Shown: piece by piece, positions 42,388 through 47,445 of the stretch
Layout of the letters: each line of letters opens with the position of its first letter
Position numbering within the stretch: position 1 is the first letter of the stretch
NCBI GenBank assembly: GCA_019429465.1
Contig: JAHYIV010000023.1
Coordinates: 1 to 47,445, forward strand
Length of the DNA stretch: 47,445 nucleotides
Direction of reading: 5' to 3'
DNA from: Desulfoarculaceae bacterium
GTDB taxonomy: Bacteria > Desulfobacterota > Desulfobulbia > Desulfobulbales > Desulfocapsaceae
The notes under the pieces: model-generated
What the model was told of the DNA's origin: nothing
Seen by the model: only the letters and a program-made list of their open reading frames with translations
Databases searched by the model: none
Program-made: the position numbers and the translations under genes

Positions 42388-42547
42388 TAAGCCGCTGTAA
42401 AAAAATAACATGACCATCTAAGTGACCGGAGCGGCATAAGGAGCCGGTCGCTCCTACGCCGTCCATGGCGCTCGCGACACTAGGCCTTCCCTGGCCTGCG
42501 TAACGAAATAGATATAAATGGCCATGTTATTTCGTAACGGCTCCTAA
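42388..42547 (+). mobile_element. Inverted-repeat element A, copy 5 (full, with 54-nt core)
   Basis: 160 bp from TAAGCCGCTGTAAAAAAATAAC to CGTAACGGCTCCTAA. It contains the 54-nt core at 42446-42499 between GGAGCC and GTAACGAAAT. Upstream of the zinc-ribbon gene, not at a stop codon. Confidence 0.92.
42446..42499 (-). repeat. 54-nt repeat, copy 12 (nested in element A)
   Basis: On the - strand it begins GCAGGCCAGGGAAGG and ends GGAGCGACC. It differs from copy 10 at only a few positions. The junctions to the host element are identical to those of copies 9 and 10. Confidence 0.93.
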
Positions 42548-43084
42548 AAATATCAATCCCATACCCATACGCCACCGCCAGACATCCACCGCAGGCGGGC
42601 CTGATAGATTTCTTCCAAGCGTTGCTGATATATATATTGCCGATCAATGAGGGTAGTATAGCTCTTTCATCTAAAAAAACTATGCCTTCTTTTTTCCCCT
42701 GTCAAGAAAAGTCTTCTTTCACCAGAAAACGATCATTTTTGGAAATACCAGGATGTATTAACTGCGTGTTGGCAACAATTTCCCTTTGCTCCAGAATGGG
42801 CTAATGGGGCACACACTTCCATCCTCCTGTGTCTGGAATTACCAATTTTCAGGTATTACACATTTTATTTACCTTCCAGGCAAGGCCATTGTGAGCAGAT
42901 TGATTTCCTGGAGAAATTCGGCTATTTTTTATAAAGGTTGAAAATTCGCGGGTTGCTTGTAATTTTTATCGGGGAGTTCGATTTTCTCTCACCAATATTC
43001 AGAGTAGCAAGATTCACACCCTGTGTCACAGGGCATGAGGCGCTGTGATCAAATTGTTTTCAATCCTCACAACAGGAGTTTCCA
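42548..43084. other. Gene-free leader region before the Old Yellow Enzyme gene
   Basis: About 540 bp, AT-rich, with only spurious short ORFs. A good ribosome site (CAGGAGTTTCC) stands before 43085. No regulatory site can be named. Confidence 0.45.
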
Positions 43085-44155
43085 ATGAACAATGACAAAG
43101 CGTTCACACCCTTTCAACTCAAGAACTTCCAGTTGCGCAACCGCCTTGGCGTGGCGCCCATGACACGCATGTCGTCGATCCGTGACAGTGTGCCACGACA
43201 GGATGTGCTTGATTTCCTGGGAGCCCGGGCACAAAACGGCGCTGCAATCGTCTATACAGAGGCTATCGTCACCGATTACGAAAGTTCCCAGGGGTACCCT
43301 GGTCAGGCTCGCATGACCACACAGCGCCAGATTGACACTTGGCGCACGGTGAACGAGACCATCCACGCGGCCGATGCTCTCTCCATCATGCAGATGTTCC
43401 ACTGTGGACGTATGGCTTGGCCGGAAGTCAATCCCGCGGGTCGCAGCCTTGCCCCCAGCCGGATTTCCGTAAAACAGTTGAACCCTTTGACCGGCCAGCC
43501 TTATCCGCTAGCCGACGAGATGAGTGTCTTTGATATCCGCCATGTCATCAATGGTTTTATCGAAACTGCCAAAGGGGCGGTAGCAGCAGGCTTTGACGGG
43601 ATCGAAATCCACGGCGCCCACGGCTATCTGATCAGCCAGTTTTTGTCGGCCTACTCAAATCAGCGCAGCGATGAATATGGGGGGACGCCGGAGAGACGCT
43701 ACCGTTTTGCCCATGAAGTAATCGAGGCGGTACGCCAGGTGGTGCCACAGGACCGACTGTTGATCTTTCGTATTTCGGACTGGGGGGTGGCCGATATGGA
43801 GGTGTCACTGTTTGGCGCCAGGGATGAATACCAGACTATTATCCGTTATCTATCCGGGGAACCGATTGATGCCATTTCAGTCTCTACCTACGACTACAGC
43901 CTGAAGGCCTTCGGTACGGACAAAAACATGGCGCAACTGACACGGGAGGCAAGCCATTTACCGATTTTCATCTGCGGCAAGATATATGATCGGGCAAGCG
44001 CCGAAGAGGCATTGCTCGACGCGGATATCGCCTTATCAGGGAAATCAACGCTGCTCAATCCCCACTGGTTCGAGGATGTGCGTACCGGCAAGACAATGGC
44101 GGCCTACACCTCAGAAGAGGCAAATATTGCTTATACCGAAACACCTTTACCATAG
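43085..44155 (+). CDS. NADH:flavin oxidoreductase, Old Yellow Enzyme family
   Basis: A 356-residue FMN-binding TIM barrel. KNFQLRNRLGVAPMTRMSS is the N-terminal FMN-binding strand, QMFHCGRMA follows, and GFDGIEIHGAHGYLISQFLSAYSNQRSDEYGG is the family signature with the substrate-binding HxxH pair. LPIFICGKIYD is near the C-terminus. Members reduce activated C=C bonds or nitro groups, and the physiological substrate is unknown. There is no C-terminal iron-sulfur/NAD domain, so it is the classic short form. Its codon use looks slightly different from its neighbours, but this was not measured. Confidence 0.93.
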   Translation: MNNDKAFTPFQLKNFQLRNRLGVAPMTRMSSIRDSVPRQDVLDFLGARAQNGAAIVYTEAIVTDYESSQGYPGQARMTTQRQIDTWRTVNETIHAADALSIMQMFHCGRMAWPEVNPAGRSLAPSRISVKQLNPLTGQPYPLADEMSVFDIRHVINGFIETAKGAVAAGFDGIEIHGAHGYLISQFLSAYSNQRSDEYGGTPERRYRFAHEVIEAVRQVVPQDRLLIFRISDWGVADMEVSLFGARDEYQTIIRYLSGEPIDAISVSTYDYSLKAFGTDKNMAQLTREASHLPIFICGKIYDRASAEEALLDADIALSGKSTLLNPHWFEDVRTGKTMAAYTSEEANIAYTETPLP

Positions 44156-44160
44156 CCACG

Positions 44161-44205
44161 CATTCCCCCAGGCGGTTCCTTCCTGGAAAACCATCTGGGG
44201 GAATG
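44161..44205 (+). terminator. Hairpin after the Old Yellow Enzyme gene
   Basis: CATTCCCCCAG (44161-44171) pairs perfectly with CTGGGGGAATG (44195-44205) around a 23-nt loop. It starts 5 bp after the stop codon. No T-run follows, so termination would be inefficient or factor-aided. Confidence 0.45.
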
Positions 44206-44276
44206 GCGCTCTTTGTTCAGGATGATAGTGCTCTGATCAGGCCCGCCCCTGGCTGCAATCAAATCTGAGAGAATGC

Positions 44277-45413
44277 ATGACCTCTTTCCTGCTTATTTAT
44301 CTGTCAATCTATTCTGTCGCCCATCTCTATGTCTTCCGCAAGATCAGGAAGGCCTTGCATCCCGGTAAAACGGTCAATAGAGGCATAGCTCTATTCATGG
44401 CGACCATGATCGTGGCGCCAATCATGGTCCGATTGACCGAAAGAGCCGGGATTGAAACAGGGGCGCGATTCTGGGCCTATACAAGCTTCAGCTGGATGGG
44501 GCTGCTTTTCCTTTTCATGACTCTTTCGGCAACTGTTGATGGAATCCGTTTTCTAATTCTGACTGCGGAAAGGGTTCAGAAGCAAAAGTTTACCCGGGCA
44601 AAGATATCACCGCGGCAACTGTTGGCGCTACAGGCGATACTGGTATTTGCTGTTTACGGCTACGGCCTGTTCGAAGCAACAGATATCCGCCTGGAACGGA
44701 TTGAAATCGCCAGTCCCAAAATTACCAAACAGACTGGCAGGATACGTATTGTCCAGATATCGGACGTACACCTGGGACTCATTGTCAGGGAAGGAAGGCT
44801 CACCAGAATCCTTGCCAGGATACAGGAGGCAGATCCCGATATTCTGGTATCCACCGGCGATCTGGTTGACGGCCAGCTCAACCACATCTCCAAAGAGGCT
44901 TACCTGCTGGCGGCGCTCAATCCGCCTTTAGGCAAGATCGCCATCACCGGCAACCATGAATTCTATGCCGGCCTGCAGGAGGCCTTGGACTTCACAGAAG
45001 CATCGGGGTTTACCCTTCTGCGCCATCAGGCAATGATGGTCGGCGGCATCAATTTTGTCGGAGTTGATGACCGGGCAATCAAATCGTTTGGCAAAGGATA
45101 CGCGGAGTCGGAGTCTGATCTTCTTTCTGCCCAACCCCGGGAAAATTTTACGATCCTTCTCAAACACCGGCCGGACATTGATTCAGACAGTCTGGGGCTT
45201 TTTGATCTCCAGCTTTCCGGCCACACCCACAAGGGCCAGATCTTTCCCTTCAATCTGCTCACCTGGTTTTTTCACCCGCAGCCAGCCGGCCAGCTCAGCA
45301 GACTGCAGAGCGGCTTTCTCTATCTGAACCGCGGCACCGGCACCTGGGGCCCGCCCATCCGCTTCCTGGCCCCGCCTGAGGTGACCATCATCGACTTGGT
45401 GCCAGCAGGATAA
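44277..45413 (+). CDS. Membrane-anchored metallophosphoesterase (YkuE-like)
   Basis: 378 residues. The N-terminal third has four hydrophobic segments (LLIYLSIYSVAHLYVF, GIALFMATMIVAPIMV, WMGLLFLFMTLSATV, LLALQAILVFAVYGYGLF). The rest is a calcineurin-like phosphoesterase with all metal-binding motifs: IVQISDVHLG, VSTGDLVDG, ITGNHEF and LSGHTHKGQIFPF. This layout is that of YkuE/LpxH-like membrane phosphoesterases, which may act on lipids or cell-envelope phosphates. Substrate unknown. The start at 44277 is the first ATG in frame. Confidence 0.9.
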   Translation: MTSFLLIYLSIYSVAHLYVFRKIRKALHPGKTVNRGIALFMATMIVAPIMVRLTERAGIETGARFWAYTSFSWMGLLFLFMTLSATVDGIRFLILTAERVQKQKFTRAKISPRQLLALQAILVFAVYGYGLFEATDIRLERIEIASPKITKQTGRIRIVQISDVHLGLIVREGRLTRILARIQEADPDILVSTGDLVDGQLNHISKEAYLLAALNPPLGKIAITGNHEFYAGLQEALDFTEASGFTLLRHQAMMVGGINFVGVDDRAIKSFGKGYAESESDLLSAQPRENFTILLKHRPDIDSDSLGLFDLQLSGHTHKGQIFPFNLLTWFFHPQPAGQLSRLQSGFLYLNRGTGTWGPPIRFLAPPEVTIIDLVPAG

Positions 45414-45425
45414 GAGATTGCAATA

Positions 45426-45450
45426 GCTGGCTTTCGTCAGAAAAGCCAGC
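45426..45450. terminator. Possible hairpin between the phosphoesterase and MOSC genes
   Basis: GCTGGCTTT and AAAGCCAGC form a 9-bp stem with a 7-nt loop, between two convergent genes and 12 bp after a stop codon. There is no clear T-run on either strand. Confidence 0.4.
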
Positions 45451-45527
45451 AAAATGGAATTTCCCGAAAAAGTCAGTAAGACGAATAGTGCTAACCCCGA
45501 TGAACTGGATAAGGGCCTTTCACAGAA

Positions 45528-45965
45528 CTAGTTGATCGAGGATATGGTATCACCGGCCTTGGCCGTGCCACCTTCGACGACCTTGGCAAAGAGACCCTCC
45601 TTGGGCATGATGCATTCTCCGGTAGCCTTTTTAATGGCACAGCCGTCGTTATGGCATTTTTTACCGATCTGGGTAATTTCAAGGATAATGCTATCGCCAA
45701 GCTGTAGCTGGTCACCTACCCTGATGGTGGTGATATCAAGCCCCCTGGTGATGATATTCTCAGCAAAGGCACCGTCCTTTAAGGTCGGCAGCTTTTGTTT
45801 GACAATGTCAATACTCTCAGCAGCCAGCAGCGACACCTGCCTGTGCCATTTGCCGGCGTGGGCGTCATCTATAATGCCAAAATCTTTTTCAAAAACGGCC
45901 TGGGAAACCGCTCTTTTCACAATACCTTTTTTTGAGCTGGTACAGATTGCCTCAACAGTAGCCAT
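45528..45965 (-). CDS. MOSC-domain protein
   Basis: 145 residues, a single MOSC domain: GIVKRAVSQAVFEKDFGIIDDAHAGKWHRQVSLLAAESID, FAENIITRGLD, IRVGDQLQLG, and the sulfur-carrying region IGKKCHNDGCAIKKATGECIMPKEGLFA with conserved cysteines. MOSC proteins act in molybdenum-cofactor sulfuration or sulfur delivery. Stand-alone members such as this often accompany molybdoenzyme genes, but none is adjacent here. Confidence 0.92.
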   Translation of the reverse strand: MATVEAICTSSKKGIVKRAVSQAVFEKDFGIIDDAHAGKWHRQVSLLAAESIDIVKQKLPTLKDGAFAENIITRGLDITTIRVGDQLQLGDSIILEITQIGKKCHNDGCAIKKATGECIMPKEGLFAKVVEGGTAKAGDTISSIN

Positions 45966-46460
45966 AACTTTCCTTATGTTCTCAGATTAACAGATGATAG
46001 AACTTTATTTTTTCACCCCGACACCTGAGGGGCCGGAAAACCAAACGTGGGTACAACAGAAACCAGAAATTGAGCGTTTTGCCGGTCTTGAGAAGGAGCA
46101 ACCTGTGAATCCGCTTCCACCCTGCCAAGCCAATCCAACCACAGCAGAGAAGCCCAAACTTCCAAAATATACAATCAGACTACTACAATATGGCAATTTG
46201 TGAGTCAATCATTTTTGTCTGCACGGGCAATCTTATCCCCTGGGAGCCTGTCGGACTTGTGTATCTTATGCATTATCCAAGCTGGCATAATGGCTGAAAG
46301 CTACTACCTGAATCCTGGCAAGAGGCTCTTCTGAATTCTTCTTCCCTTGTACTTTGGTACAATTGTTTTCCTGTTTTTCTCTGATATAGTTCAATTATAT
46401 CAGATTTATTTTTCGCCCCCACAGAGCATCCCCTGCTCCAAGAAATTAAGGAGGTCCACC
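45966..46460. other. Leader region of the giant adhesin gene
   Basis: About 495 bp. A 69-codon proline-rich open frame at 45994-46203 has no ribosome site and no recognisable family. A strong AAGGAGGTCCACC lies before the adhesin ATG. No promoter boxes can be assigned with confidence. Confidence 0.45.
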
Positions 46461-47445
46461 ATGGCCAGTCAACCTATTGCCACTGTCGTTGCCGTAATCG
46501 GTAAAGCCTTTGCCCGAAACGAAAATTTGGAGCTGCGTGCTCTCAAGCAGGGAGACACCCTGCTGGAAGGGGAAACCGTCATCACCTCAACTGATGGCCG
46601 GGTGGAGCTTTCCTTTCTGGACGGCTCCACCATGGAAGTGGCTGCGGATCAGGCCATTCTCATGGCCACGGACCTTTTTGAGTCAGGACGGCCCGATGTT
46701 GCTGAGAGCGCCCTTGCCGACACTACCACGGAACAGATCCTCCAGGCCCTGGCCGAGGGCCGCGACATCGACACCGCCCTGGAAGCCCCGGCCGCCGGTG
46801 TTGAAGGCGGCACCGAAGGCGAAGGCAACAGCTTTGTCCGCCTGTTGCGCATCACCGAAGAGGTTGATCCGCTGACATTCGAGTTTGAGGGAACTACGGG
46901 CACAGAACCACCGGTGTTTGAGGAAGGGCTGGTTGTTGAGGAGCCGGAAGTTATTATGCTGCCGGTCTTCACTCTGACCGGAGATACAACAGTCAATGAA
47001 GGCGCGGCGGCCAGTTACGCGATCACCCTTGACGGCGCGGACCTTGTCGAGGGTCAGAGCGTGACCTTCAATATCGCCACCGGTCTTGAGATTGATACGG
47101 CCACCGAAGATGTGGATTACGACAGCGCGGATGGCACCTTGACGGTAACGGCTCCGGCCGGCGGCTGGGCGATCGGCGCTCAGGTTGCCGGTTTCACGGT
47201 ACAGACGATTGATGATACGGTTTACGATCCAGGCGAGACCTACTCGGTTGAGTTGACCGGCAGCAGCATCGGCACCGCCGGCGGCACGGTGGAGACCACC
47301 ATCACCGACAACGATACACCGGTCTTCACTCTGACCGGAGATACAACAGTCAATGAAGGCGCGGCGGCCAGTTACGCGATCACCCTTGACGGCGCGGACC
47401 TTGTCGAGGGTCAGAGCGTGACCTTCAATATCGCCACCGGTCTTG
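46461..47445 (+). CDS. Retention-module, Calx-beta-repeat surface adhesin (LapA-like), 5' part only
   Basis: The ATG at 46461 follows a perfect ribosome site (AAGGAGGTCCACC), and the frame is open for 328 codons to the window edge. Residues about 1-80 (IATVVAVIGKAFARNENLEL, LKQGDTLLEGETVITSTDGRVELSFLDGSTMEV) match the N-terminal retention module that plugs the outer-membrane TolC-type pore in LapA-like, type-1-secreted adhesins. An acidic linker follows, then from residue about 168 Calx-beta-like repeats of exactly 357 nt (119 residues), beginning PVFTLTGDTTVNEGAAASYA and ending TVETTITDND. The visible part of the second repeat is identical to the first over 127 nt. The full protein is probably very large. 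It should mediate surface attachment, with retention controlled by a LapG-type protease not seen here. Confidence 0.93.
   Translation, partial: MASQPIATVVAVIGKAFARNENLELRALKQGDTLLEGETVITSTDGRVELSFLDGSTMEVAADQAILMATDLFESGRPDVAESALADTTTEQILQALAEGRDIDTALEAPAAGVEGGTEGEGNSFVRLLRITEEVDPLTFEFEGTTGTEPPVFEEGLVVEEPEVIMLPVFTLTGDTTVNEGAAASYAITLDGADLVEGQSVTFNIATGLEIDTATEDVDYDSADGTLTVTAPAGGWAIGAQVAGFTVQTIDDTVYDPGETYSVELTGSSIGTAGGTVETTITDNDTPVFTLTGDTTVNEGAAASYAITLDGADLVEGQSVTFNIATGL
46962..47445 (+). repeat. Tandem 357-nt adhesin repeats
   Basis: Unit 1 spans 46962-47318; unit 2 starts at 47319 and runs off the window. The overlapping 127 nt are identical at the nucleotide level, including silent positions, which implies recent duplication or gene conversion. 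Confidence 0.95.

Noticed and set aside
45994..46203. 69-codon proline-rich open frame
   Set aside because: No ribosome site and no recognisable domain; it lies in the adhesin leader and may be chance.
1..47445. CRISPR array, tRNA or rRNA genes
   Set aside because: No regularly spaced direct repeats with unique spacers, and no cloverleaf or rRNA-like sequence was recognised; a dedicated tRNA scan was not possible here.

Overview
The window reads as a chromosomal segment of an anaerobic Gram-negative deltaproteobacterium-type organism, most likely in the Desulfobulbales/Desulfobacterota. That placement is inference. It rests on anaerobic-route cobalamin genes (cbiD, fused cbiET, cobM, cobO), an FmdE-like protein, LL-diaminopimelate aminotransferase, a PEP-CTERM protein, a TauE/SafE exporter, an RpfG-like regulator and a retention-module giant adhesin. 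I found no rRNA, tRNA, CRISPR array, phage or complete insertion sequence. Forty-five protein genes, intact, broken or partial, are supported.

Layout. 1-5.7 kb: the tail of an unknown gene, HU, then a tightly overlapping cobalamin operon (cbiD, cbiET, cobM, cobO) and an FmdE-like gene. 5.7-15 kb: a fused, plant/yeast-type HisH-HisF, a frameshifted diguanylate cyclase, pepN, dapL converging on ispH, and an iron alcohol dehydrogenase. 15-21 kb: a SleB-like hydrolase, a leftward run (TPR membrane protein, panC, panD, DegT aminotransferase) and xseA. 21-25 kb: a secreted hypothetical protein, a response regulator and HD-GYP-like pair split by an in-frame amber codon, a PEP-CTERM protein and enolase. 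25-32 kb: leftward xerC-hslV-hslU facing rightward xseB-ispA-dxs. With ispH, three isoprenoid genes lie in the window. 32-38 kb: Sel1 protein, lipoprotein, gabD-like dehydrogenase, S4 protein, a receiver-cyclase fusion and TauE. 38-46 kb: a small unknown gene, zwf, a cation exporter, a cupin, a zinc-ribbon protein, an Old Yellow Enzyme, a metallophosphoesterase and a MOSC protein. The window ends inside a large repeat adhesin.

The most unusual content is a family of short dispersed repeats. A 54-nt (18-codon) element occurs at least 12 times, plus one partial copy. Eight copies lie inside protein genes (four in cbiD, two in cbiET, one in a GGDEF gene, one in pepN), in both orientations and three different reading frames, always exactly 54 nt and open in the frame used. 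The same 54-mer sits at one fixed site inside a roughly 160-bp inverted-repeat element (three filled copies and one precisely empty copy). That larger element abuts the TAA stop codon of several genes. It behaves like an in-frame, peptide-adding mobile repeat, comparable in principle to the Rickettsia palindromic elements but different in sequence. Two further repeat families are present: a 154-bp element with 8-bp flanking duplications next to zwf, and a 159-bp element with terminal inverted repeats.
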